Assembly: GCA_027854065.1 (NCBI GenBank)
Contig: JAQGEF010000011.1
Span: 86,468 to 150,467, forward strand
Reading direction: 5' to 3'
Source: Polluticaenibacter yanchengensis
GTDB taxonomy: Bacteria > Bacteroidota > Bacteroidia > Chitinophagales > Chitinophagaceae
DNA: 64,000 nucleotides
Every line of letters begins with the position of its first letter. Position 1 is the stretch's first letter. The notes under the pieces are model-generated. The model did no database searches. It saw nothing but the letters and a program-made list of their open reading frames with translations, and was not told the origin of the DNA. The translations under genes were made by a program, and so were the position numbers. Positions 45,409-53,342 of this stretch are shown one piece after another.

Positions 45409-47562
45409 ATGAAGAAACTTTTTTTATCAACTGCCCTCTTATGGTCAGTGTTTGCTAATGCCAATGAAGGAATGTGGTTACCACAACTTTTAGGTCAGCA
45501 GAAGTATGCTGAAATGAAAGCCAAAGGTTTGAAATTGACAGCAGAACAATTGTACAGCATTAATAAAGCATCCATAAAAGATGCTATTGTTATTTTCGGA
45601 GGCGGATGTACCGGTGAGATCGTCAGTAAAGAAGGTCTTATTTTTACCAACCACCACTGTGGTTATGGCAATATCGCTTCCTTATCTTCTGTAGAGCACA
45701 ACTATTTAGATAATGGTTTCTACGCAAAGTCCAAAGAAGAAGAGTTACCTGCAAAAGGTTTAAGTGTCCAGTTCCTGGTAAGCATATCCGATATTACCAA
45801 ACAGGTAGAGGACAGCATTAAAACCTTCGGTAATTACGCCGATTGGGAAAAAAGCAAAACACGCGTATTCAATAATATTGCAAAAGCATCTACAAGTGGT
45901 ACCGGTTACGAAGCACGCGTATCCAGCATGTTCAAAGACAACCAGTTTTTACTTTACACTTATGAACGTTACAACGATGTGCGCCTGGTAGGTACACCAC
46001 CACAAAGCATAGGTAAATTTGGCGGAGATACCGATAACTGGGTATGGCCACGCCACACAGGAGATTTCAGCATCTTCCGGGTGTATATGAGCAAAGACGG
46101 TAAAGCTGCCGCGTACAACAAAGAAAATATTCCATATAAACCCAAGCATTACCTGCCGGTAAGTATCAAAGGCGTAAAAGAAGGCGATTTCAGTATGATA
46201 TTCGGTTATCCCGGTTCCACAAACCGCTTCGAAACCTCTTACGGCATCAACCTTGCAACCGGCCTTAAAAATCCCGCTTTTGTAAAAATGCGCGATATCC
46301 GTTTAAAAGCCATGCATACAGAAATGCAGAAAAGCACTGCAGTAAAACTATCATTAGCATCCAGCTATGCCGGCCTTGCCAACTACTGGAAATTCTACGA
46401 TGGCGAAACCAAACAACTTTTAAAATACGATGTAGCAGGCACAAAAGCCAAACAGGAACAAGAATTGGTAAACTGGGCAAAGGCAAACAACAAGCAGGAA
46501 TATGTCAATATCTTCAGTGATTATGCAAAAGCTTATGACGCCTGGAAACCATATGCCAAAATGAAAGAATATTATGAGCAGGGCATCTTAGGACCGGGTG
46601 TTGTAAAATTGGCCAACGCATTTGGCAGCCTGGAGCGCGCTTACGATGCAGGCAACCAGGATGATGTTAAAAAACTTTTAGACAACTTAGATAAAGTACG
46701 CAGTCAAAGCTTGGAAGGCATCAATATTGCCAGCGAAGAAGTCATGTTACCACAGTTAGTGCAGGCTTTCTATACCGATATTGACAACTCTCAGAAACCG
46801 GCTGATTTTTATACTACGCTGGCCAAAAACTTCGGCGATCTGTCTGCCGATGATACTTACAAAAAATGGAGTAAAGACCTGTTCCGTAATAGCATCATCA
46901 TCAACAGCGACAAATGGAACGCTTTCAAAGAAAACCCGTCTGTTGATGTTTTGAAAAACGATCCCCTTTACAGTTTAAGCAAAGCATTCAAAGAAAACTG
47001 GGATAAAGTAAAAGATAAATTCAACGACTTTACCACTATCAACAACGAGTTAGGCAATAAATACTTAAAAGCCTACCTGGAAAAAAACAAAGGTGGAAAA
47101 TTCTACCCCGATGCCAATTTCACCATGCGGACATCGTTTGGTAAAGTAGCTTCCTACATTCCTTTCGATGGTGCTAAATACGATTATGTAACCACCAGCA
47201 AAGGCATTTTGGAAAAGTATATCCCGGGTGATTTTGAATTTGATCTGCCGGCTAACCAGATAGAACTTTTAAAGAAAAAAGATTTCGGACGCTATATAGA
47301 TAAAAGCCGTAATGACCTGGTAGTAAACTTCATTACCAACGATGACATTACCGGAGGCAACAGTGGTAGCCCGGTTATCAACGGCCAGGGCCATTTGATC
47401 GGCCTTGCTTTTGATGGCAACTACGAAGCATTAAGCCACAAAATTAATTTTGAAGATTCCATGAACCGGACCATCTGTGTCGATATCCGCTACGTGTTAT
47501 GGTGCATCGATAAATTAGGCGGTGCTAAAAATATCATTAATGAATTAACCATCGTTCAATAA
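45409..47562 (+). CDS. S46-family dipeptidyl peptidase, DPP7 type
   Basis: S46 peptidases are periplasmic serine exopeptidases that release N-terminal dipeptides and let asaccharolytic Bacteroidota feed on peptides. I start at the ATG at 45409 (MKKLFLSTALLW), which gives a signal peptide of about 18 residues and 717 residues in all. The catalytic His is in TNHHCGYG (about 83) and the catalytic Ser is Ser652 in GGNSGSPV. The specificity position falls on Gly670 in LAFDGN. DPP11, which is specific for acidic residues, has Arg there (FDRN), so this is the DPP7 type, with a preference for hydrophobic residues. It is a single gene with a terminator. Confidence 0.95.
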   Translation: MKKLFLSTALLWSVFANANEGMWLPQLLGQQKYAEMKAKGLKLTAEQLYSINKASIKDAIVIFGGGCTGEIVSKEGLIFTNHHCGYGNIASLSSVEHNYLDNGFYAKSKEEELPAKGLSVQFLVSISDITKQVEDSIKTFGNYADWEKSKTRVFNNIAKASTSGTGYEARVSSMFKDNQFLLYTYERYNDVRLVGTPPQSIGKFGGDTDNWVWPRHTGDFSIFRVYMSKDGKAAAYNKENIPYKPKHYLPVSIKGVKEGDFSMIFGYPGSTNRFETSYGINLATGLKNPAFVKMRDIRLKAMHTEMQKSTAVKLSLASSYAGLANYWKFYDGETKQLLKYDVAGTKAKQEQELVNWAKANNKQEYVNIFSDYAKAYDAWKPYAKMKEYYEQGILGPGVVKLANAFGSLERAYDAGNQDDVKKLLDNLDKVRSQSLEGINIASEEVMLPQLVQAFYTDIDNSQKPADFYTTLAKNFGDLSADDTYKKWSKDLFRNSIIINSDKWNAFKENPSVDVLKNDPLYSLSKAFKENWDKVKDKFNDFTTINNELGNKYLKAYLEKNKGGKFYPDANFTMRTSFGKVASYIPFDGAKYDYVTTSKGILEKYIPGDFEFDLPANQIELLKKKDFGRYIDKSRNDLVVNFITNDDITGGNSGSPVINGQGHLIGLAFDGNYEALSHKINFEDSMNRTICVDIRYVLWCIDKLGGAKNIINELTIVQ

Positions 47563-47581
47563 CCATTGCACGATCGCCTCA

Positions 47582-47620
47582 AAAAAAATCGTTCTCCGTT
47601 AATGGAGGACGATTTTTTTA
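47582..47620 (+). terminator. Intrinsic terminator of the S46 peptidase gene
   Basis: AAAAAATCGTTCTCC pairs with GGAGGACGATTTTTT (one G-U pair), followed by T-rich DNA that runs directly into R1 copy 5. Confidence 0.85.
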
Positions 47621-47802
47621 TTTTGGGGCTATCAGCGGCAGGAATAATCCCGGCATCAGTTCAGGCTACAACAGGCACGGTATTTTGTGCGCCGTTTTCA
47701 CCATAGCTCCGGGTTACAGGTATAGTGCCATTACCCGCCATTTCAGGCGCACAAAACACTGGCTCGTGCCTCGCCACCTGCTGTATCCTGCAGCCCTTCC
47801 CC
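47621..47802 (+). repeat. R1 intergenic repeat, copy 5 (expanded)
   Basis: Opens GGGGCT and closes CAGCCC. The variable arm is a perfect TTTTGTGCGCC/GGCGCACAAAA pair enclosing about 60 bp; then TGGC-TCGTGCCTC-GCCA. It follows immediately after the terminator of the S46 peptidase gene. The remaining spacer 47803-48170 is AT-rich with no gene and should hold the LacI-type promoter. Confidence 0.75.
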
Positions 47803-48170
47803 ATTTTAATCACAACCCCGCAGTCACATTTTATAACACGCAATACTTATTCCGGCAGGTAATCATACTCCAAACTGCCTCACTCCTGCCCACTTTAATA
47901 ATATTTAATCACAAAAGACAGCATCTTCCTCATAAACCCTCAATTTAAATCAAATAGCAATATCCATAAATATTCATTTTAAATAATACAAAATATAAAT
48001 AACAATAATATTTTTTAGAATATTTTCAAGACATTAAAGAAATCATTGTTTTATTATTAAAATAATATAAATTTGGAATCAATAATATACCATTAAGTTT
48101 TAAAGACCTCCAAAAAGAACATTGATTTCTGTAATCCGGGAAGTCTTGCAACCAAACACGATTTAGCTAT

Positions 48171-49205
48171 ATGATGAAGTATGAAGCTGTAACTATTAAA
48201 GACATAGCGAAAGCATTGGGCATTTCCACCTCCACTGTTTCGCGCGCATTAAGAGATAGTTATGAAATTAGCCCCGAAACAAAGGCTTTAGTATTAGAAT
48301 GTGCCGAAAAGCTCAATTACAAACCTAATCCTGCAGCGCTCAGTTTAAAAGAAAGAAGAACCAGGTCCATAGGGGTCATCGTTTGCGAAATAGCCAACAA
48401 CTTCTTTTCACAAACCATTGACGGTATAGAAAGTATTGCTTACGACAAAGGGTACAATATTATCATTACACAAAGCCACGAATCGTTCGACAGGGAAGTT
48501 GCTATTTTAAACTTCCTCGCCTCACGCTCCGTAGATGGGCTGCTCGTATCTGTTTCCACTGAAACAAATGATATCTCACATTTCAAAGAACTTCATGACC
48601 GTGGTCTGCCAATTGTATTCTTCGACAGGGTTGTGGATGAGATCAATACCCATAAAGTAACCCTTGATAATTTCAAAGGCACTTATGAAGCAACGGAGCA
48701 TCTGATACAAAACGGCTGCAAACGGATCGCTGCTATTGTCAATTCAGAGTTTTTACTGATCACGCACGAGCGTCTCGCAGGTTACAAAGAAGCATTGGCC
48801 AATAATGGCATGGAAGTGGACAATTCACTGATTAAACATTGCTTCTACGGCGGCATTGAAGCCCAGGAAGTAGAAGAAGCTGTTAACCAGCTCCTCACTT
48901 TAAGACCAAGACCGGATGCCATACTTTGTACCAGTGATAAGTTAACCACCGGCTGTATGAGCGCTTTAAGCAGGCGTCGTATAAAAATCCCGGATGAGAT
49001 CGCACTCATTGGCTTTACCAACTCAAACGTCAGCGAATTAATGCAAACACCACTATCCGTGATCAAACAACCCGCCAATGAAATGGGCAGGCAGGCAGCT
49101 GAGCTTTTATTACAGATAGTGGAAAGCAAGCGGCCGATAAAAGATTTCGAAAAACGCGTATTGACCCCGGAAATTATTATCAGGGAATCCAGCGTAAAAA
49201 TATAA
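48171..49205 (+). CDS. LacI-family transcriptional regulator
   Basis: The 344-residue protein has the LacI helix-turn-helix and hinge (about 7-60: VTIKDIAKALGISTSTVSRAL, YKPNPAALSL) and a periplasmic-binding-protein-like effector domain (62-340: IGVIVCEIANNFFSQTIDGIE, PIVFFDRVVD, IPDEIALIGFTNSNVSELM). Regulators of this type control sugar-use genes, but no carbohydrate operon is next to it; downstream is a photolyase after a terminator. It may act on a distant locus. The start may be the first or second ATG codon. Confidence 0.94.
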   Translation: MMKYEAVTIKDIAKALGISTSTVSRALRDSYEISPETKALVLECAEKLNYKPNPAALSLKERRTRSIGVIVCEIANNFFSQTIDGIESIAYDKGYNIIITQSHESFDREVAILNFLASRSVDGLLVSVSTETNDISHFKELHDRGLPIVFFDRVVDEINTHKVTLDNFKGTYEATEHLIQNGCKRIAAIVNSEFLLITHERLAGYKEALANNGMEVDNSLIKHCFYGGIEAQEVEEAVNQLLTLRPRPDAILCTSDKLTTGCMSALSRRRIKIPDEIALIGFTNSNVSELMQTPLSVIKQPANEMGRQAAELLLQIVESKRPIKDFEKRVLTPEIIIRESSVKI

Positions 49206-49212
49206 TACCAGC

Positions 49213-49249
49213 TAAGAACGGCGTCACAGGTTGATGCCGTTCTTATTTA
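49213..49249 (+). terminator. Intrinsic terminator of the LacI-type gene
   Basis: TAAGAACGGC pairs with GCCGTTCTTA around a 13-base loop, followed by TTTAAT, 8 bp after the stop codon. Confidence 0.75.
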
Positions 49250-49319
49250 ATAGCTTCCAGAGATTAATACGGGACATTTTTTTGATGATGGCTGCTCAAC
49301 AGCATTACAAATGATAAAT

Positions 49320-49467
49320 GGCTGCGGGATACAGCGGGCAGGCGCTTTGCGCCTGGTACGAGCCCGCAGGAATACCTACTCAAAAACAGCTAACGGCGAG
49401 TACGGCACCCCGCAGTAGCCCGTACAAAAGCTGATAGAATAATGAAAGCTGACAGCCCCAAATAAAA
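49320..49467 (-). repeat. R1 intergenic repeat, copy 6 (loop with nested hairpin)
   Basis: On the minus strand it opens GGGGCTGTCAGC and closes CAGCC. The usual small hairpin is replaced by GCGGGC-TCGTACC-[CAGGCGC-AAA-GCGCCTG nested]-GCCCGC, so the stem is kept and a second hairpin is inserted in the loop. It lies just upstream of the photolyase gene. Confidence 0.7.
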
Positions 49468-49498
49468 AGCTATTTTTACCGGGTCAAAACAGATTAGA

Positions 49499-50800
49499 GT
49501 GGATAATAAAGTCGTGCTTTTTTGGTTCAGAAGAGATTTAAGATTAGAGGACAATGCCGGCCTGGCAGAAGCGCTGCAATCCGGGTACAAAGTACTTCCT
49601 GTATTTATATTTGATGAAGAGATTTTAAGCCGGTTGGATGATAAATATGACCGGAGAGTCGATTATATTCACCAGGCACTTGCACATATCCGGGAAGACC
49701 TGGCCACTTTTGGAAGCAGTATTAAAACCTGCTTTGGCAAACCGCTTGAAGTATTTAAAAAACTGTTTACAGAACATGATATTGCGGCCGTCTATTGCAA
49801 CAGGGATTATGAGCCACAGGCCATAAAACGGGATATGGCCATTAAAAAGCTGGCAGAAGAAAAGGGCGCCGGTTTTTATGATTTCAAGGACCAGGTAATT
49901 TTTGAACACAGGGATATTTTAAAAGCAGATGGTATGCCATATACCATTTACACGCCCTATTCCAATAAATGGAAAGCAAGCCTGACACCGGCAGATTACA
50001 GTGCCAGGAAATGGCGGACAGAAGCTTTTGAAAAGCTAAAAGCATTGCCTTTACCAGGCCTGGAAGCAATAGGATTTGAAAAAACAGACATAACATTCAC
50101 CGTACCGGTATTAAATGCAGCGATCATTGATAGCTATGATCAATACAGGGATTTTCCTGCAATGGACCATACGACGCATTTAGGCATTGCTCTCAGGTTC
50201 GGGACCATATCTATAAGAAAATGCGTGGCGTTTGCATTAGAACATAACCAAACCTGGTTAAATGAACTGATCTGGCGGGAGTTTTTCATGCAGATACTTT
50301 TTCATTTCCCAAAAGTGGTCACGCACAGTTTCAAAGCCAAATATGATCATATTAAATGGCGCAATAATGAAGAAGAGTTTGAGCGCTGGTGCAATGGTGA
50401 GACCGGTTACCCGATAGTAGATGCCGGCATGAAACAACTGAATGCCACGGGCCGGATGCACAACAGGGTACGCATGATTGTTGCCAGTTTTTTATGTAAA
50501 CACTTATTAATAGACTGGCGCTGGGGTGAAGCCTATTTTGCTGCCAAACTGCTGGATTATGATCTCTCTGCAAACAATGGCAACTGGCAATGGGCGGCAG
50601 GTTGCGGCTGCGATGCGGCCCCTTATTTCAGGGTATTTAATCCCACCACCCAAACGGAAAAATTTGACAAGAAACTTGAATACATCAAAAAATGGAATCC
50701 CGGCTTTCAAACAGATTTAAAACCACCGGTAGTAAAACACGAGTTCGCCAGGGAAAGGGTCCTGGCAGTATATAAGAAAGCACTGGAGGATAACAATTAA
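49499..50800 (+). CDS. Deoxyribodipyrimidine photolyase (class I CPD type)
   Basis: Photolyase uses light and reduced FAD to split UV-induced cyclobutane pyrimidine dimers. The 433-residue product has the N-terminal antenna domain (FWFRRDLRLEDNAGL) and the FAD domain with LNELIWREFF, ETGYPIVDAGMKQL, GRMHNRVRMIVASFL, and LSANNGNWQWAAG with the electron-transfer Trp. The CGCDAAPYFRVFNP segment fits the microbial class I photolyases rather than DASH cryptochromes. The start codon is GTG at 49499. The 2OG dioxygenase follows after 30 bp and is probably in the same transcript. Confidence 0.96.
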   Translation: MDNKVVLFWFRRDLRLEDNAGLAEALQSGYKVLPVFIFDEEILSRLDDKYDRRVDYIHQALAHIREDLATFGSSIKTCFGKPLEVFKKLFTEHDIAAVYCNRDYEPQAIKRDMAIKKLAEEKGAGFYDFKDQVIFEHRDILKADGMPYTIYTPYSNKWKASLTPADYSARKWRTEAFEKLKALPLPGLEAIGFEKTDITFTVPVLNAAIIDSYDQYRDFPAMDHTTHLGIALRFGTISIRKCVAFALEHNQTWLNELIWREFFMQILFHFPKVVTHSFKAKYDHIKWRNNEEEFERWCNGETGYPIVDAGMKQLNATGRMHNRVRMIVASFLCKHLLIDWRWGEAYFAAKLLDYDLSANNGNWQWAAGCGCDAAPYFRVFNPTTQTEKFDKKLEYIKKWNPGFQTDLKPPVVKHEFARERVLAVYKKALEDNN

Positions 50801-50830
50801 TGTCAATTCGATAAGATTAAAAACAGCGTC

Positions 50831-51388
50831 ATGCAACTCAATCAGCTCACAGATAAGATATTCACTATTGACCAGTTCTGGACAGTAAAAGAGTGTGAAG
50901 ATTTTATATCTAGAAGTGAATCCATAGGTTATGAACCGGCAACGATAGAAACTGAAAAGGGACAGATAAGAGTTGAATCTGTCCGCAACAATAACCGTGT
51001 TATTTATGACGATACCAGCTTAGCGGATACAATCTGGCAACGGTTAAAGCCATTCGCTCCGGCACAAATAGGCAATAGTAAAGCAACAGGACTTAACGAA
51101 CGCTTCAGGTTTTATAAATACCAGGTTGGACAGGAGTTTAAGAAACATAAAGACCAGAGTTATATCCGGAATGATATTGAAGCCAGTTACTTTACATTTA
51201 TGATCTACCTTAACGACAATTACGCAGGAGGGGAAACTACATTTAATGAGCTGACTATTCAGCCGAAACAAGGTATGGCGCTTATCTTTTTCCACCCTTT
51301 AGAACATGAAGGCAGCGCCGTAAAACAAGGCATCAAATATGTGCTGAGATCTGATATCATGTTTAGACTGGATCTTGAAACGGAATAA
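50831..51388 (+). CDS. 2OG-Fe(II) dioxygenase, prolyl 4-hydroxylase-like
   Basis: The 185-residue protein is a compact double-stranded beta-helix dioxygenase. The iron ligands are His106 and Asp108 (HKDQSY) and His159 (LEHEGSAV), with Arg173 (VLRSD) placed to bind 2-oxoglutarate. The family hydroxylates prolyl or other side chains or small molecules; the substrate is unknown. It lies 30 bp after the photolyase on the same strand, so it may share that promoter; a functional link to DNA repair (AlkB-like) is not supported by its sequence pattern. Confidence 0.9.
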   Translation: MQLNQLTDKIFTIDQFWTVKECEDFISRSESIGYEPATIETEKGQIRVESVRNNNRVIYDDTSLADTIWQRLKPFAPAQIGNSKATGLNERFRFYKYQVGQEFKKHKDQSYIRNDIEASYFTFMIYLNDNYAGGETTFNELTIQPKQGMALIFFHPLEHEGSAVKQGIKYVLRSDIMFRLDLETE

Positions 51389-51501
51389 TCAATTGAGTCA
51401 TATTTCAGTCCAGGTTTGGACTTTCTTACAATAACCAATTATTGGAAAAAGATGTTACTGGGCTGCAGCAACTAAAGAGTTTTTATTGATACTTCTGGAT
51501 C

Positions 51502-53178
51502 TTAAATCTTGTTTTTGGCATTCAATATCAACTGGACCATCAATGCGATCATGATCAGGAAGATCACCCCGATCACATTCAGCCATAAAAAAGAAATCAC
51601 ATCCAGTTTATAAACCAGGATAACCAGCAGCTCGCTGATAATAGCTGATATTAATACAGCATTGCCTTTAATGTATTTAATAAAAAATGCTACGAGGAAT
51701 ATACCCAGGATAACACCGTAAAACAGCGAGCCCAATACATTCACGGCTTCAATAAGGCTGCCCATATTAGTAGCAAACATGGCCACCACAATACAAAACA
51801 CGCCCCAGAAAAAGGTGTACCACCAGCTAAGTTTATAAGCCTGCGCATCCGAGAGGTTTTTATTAAAAACTTTCTGGTGAATATCTACCAGGCTGGTGGA
51901 TGACAGGGAATTTAATGCCGCCGCAATACTGCCCCATGCCGCCAGGATAATCACCGCTATTAACAGCCCTACCATTCCCTGAGGTAAATGCCGGGTAATA
52001 AAATACAGGAAGATATAATTGGTGTCATTCACATCGGCCATTGGCAATGCTTCTTTCAGCACGAGTTTATATTCTTTACGAAGTGATTCCATTGCTGCAT
52101 AATTGCGAACAATAAGAGAATCATTGATGCCGTTATCATTGGTATGTTGCCATTCCAGTTGCTGCTGGCCAAGCCGGTTAAAGTTCGCTTCCAAGGTATT
52201 TAACCGGGGGGCATACTCAGTTGCCTGTGCCTTCTCTACCACTTTAGAATCGAAGAATATAGGAGAAGGTTTATTCTGGTAAAAAGCCAATACCAGGATG
52301 CCTACCAGTAAAATAAGGTATTGCATGGGCACTTTTACAATCCCATTAAGCAATAAACCGGTTTTACTCTCTTTATCATTTTTAGCGGCCAGGTAGCGGC
52401 CCACCTGGCTCTGGTCCGTACCGAAATAACTTAAGGACAGGAAAAAGCCACCGATGACTCCGCTCCAGATATTGTATTTATCTTTCCAGTTAAACCCTTC
52501 CTCTGTAAAGCCTGTTGTAAAAACATTCATTTTCCCCAATAACCTGCCCGTATCTACCGCATCCCGGAAACTATGGCCCGGTATTAAATGAATAGCAAAA
52601 TAAGCGGCAATGACCATTCCCAGGATAATAATGGCAAACTGTACTTTCTGGGTAACCGCTACCGCTTTAGAACCACCGGTAACAGTATAAATAATCAGCA
52701 AACCGCCGATAACCACATTCGTTATATAAATATTCCAACCTAAAATAGAGGAGACGATGATAGCCGGTGCATAAATGCTGATACCCGTGGACAATCCCCT
52801 GCTTAAGAGAAACAAAAACGCTGTAAAAACGCGGGTATTCAAATTAAAACGATGTTCCAGGTACTCGTAAGCCGTTACTACTTTCAGCCGGCTGAAGATG
52901 GGTACAAAAACAAAACTCACTACCAGCATGGCCAGTGGCAGGCCAAAATAATATTGCACAAAACGCATCCCGTCCGTATATGCCTGCCCGGGTGCGGACA
53001 GAAAAGTAACCGCGCTGGCCTGGGTACCCATAATACTGATGAGAACAATCCACCAGGGCATTGACCGGTCGCCCAGAAAGTAACCTTCCAGGTTTTTACT
53101 ATGCTCACTTTTAAACATGCCGTAAGCAATAATTCCTAATAATGCTACAATCAGAACCAGCCAGTCAATCCAGGACAT
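51502..53178 (-). CDS. Sodium:solute symporter (SSS family)
   Basis: I start at the ATG at 53178 (MSWIDWLVLIVALLGIIAYG), preferred to the GTG at 53184. The 558-residue protein has about 13 membrane helices in the LeuT-like fold, with SIMGTQASAVTFLSAPGQAY as the conserved sodium-site helix and a hydrophilic insertion (about 275-355). It resembles Bacteroidota SSS transporters for sugars, sialic acids or other organic anions. It is the last gene of a three-gene operon with a PIG-L hydrolase and a small membrane protein; import of the product of that hydrolase is a reasonable guess. Confidence 0.92.
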   Translation of the reverse strand: MSWIDWLVLIVALLGIIAYGMFKSEHSKNLEGYFLGDRSMPWWIVLISIMGTQASAVTFLSAPGQAYTDGMRFVQYYFGLPLAMLVVSFVFVPIFSRLKVVTAYEYLEHRFNLNTRVFTAFLFLLSRGLSTGISIYAPAIIVSSILGWNIYITNVVIGGLLIIYTVTGGSKAVAVTQKVQFAIIILGMVIAAYFAIHLIPGHSFRDAVDTGRLLGKMNVFTTGFTEEGFNWKDKYNIWSGVIGGFFLSLSYFGTDQSQVGRYLAAKNDKESKTGLLLNGIVKVPMQYLILLVGILVLAFYQNKPSPIFFDSKVVEKAQATEYAPRLNTLEANFNRLGQQQLEWQHTNDNGINDSLIVRNYAAMESLRKEYKLVLKEALPMADVNDTNYIFLYFITRHLPQGMVGLLIAVIILAAWGSIAAALNSLSSTSLVDIHQKVFNKNLSDAQAYKLSWWYTFFWGVFCIVVAMFATNMGSLIEAVNVLGSLFYGVILGIFLVAFFIKYIKGNAVLISAIISELLVILVYKLDVISFLWLNVIGVIFLIMIALMVQLILNAKNKI

Positions 53179-53180
53179 AA

Positions 53181-53333
53181 TCACTCTCGTTTTTTAGGTA
53201 CCAATGCGTAAATAGCTACTGCTGCTATTAAACAAAAAAAGACTACTTTATAATTTTTTATAAGCTTACCCAGGATTAACCCTGCGATAATGGCGACAAC
53301 AAATAATATTTGTGAGCGCGATATATTTTTCAT
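53181..53333 (-). CDS. Small membrane protein (50 residues) between PIG-L and symporter genes
   Basis: An ATG at 53333 opens a 50-codon frame (MKNISRSQILFVVAIIAGLI, then a Gly-Lys-Leu link and a second hydrophobic stretch) ending KKRE at a stop 2 bp before the symporter ATG. It has two short hydrophobic helices with basic ends. It lies 9 bp after the PIG-L stop codon and fills the whole gap, which with the tight spacing argues that it is real. No family recognised; it may be an accessory subunit of the symporter. Confidence 0.72.
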   Translation of the reverse strand: MKNISRSQILFVVAIIAGLILGKLIKNYKVVFFCLIAAVAIYALVPKKRE

Positions 53334-53342
53334 TTCTATTCT

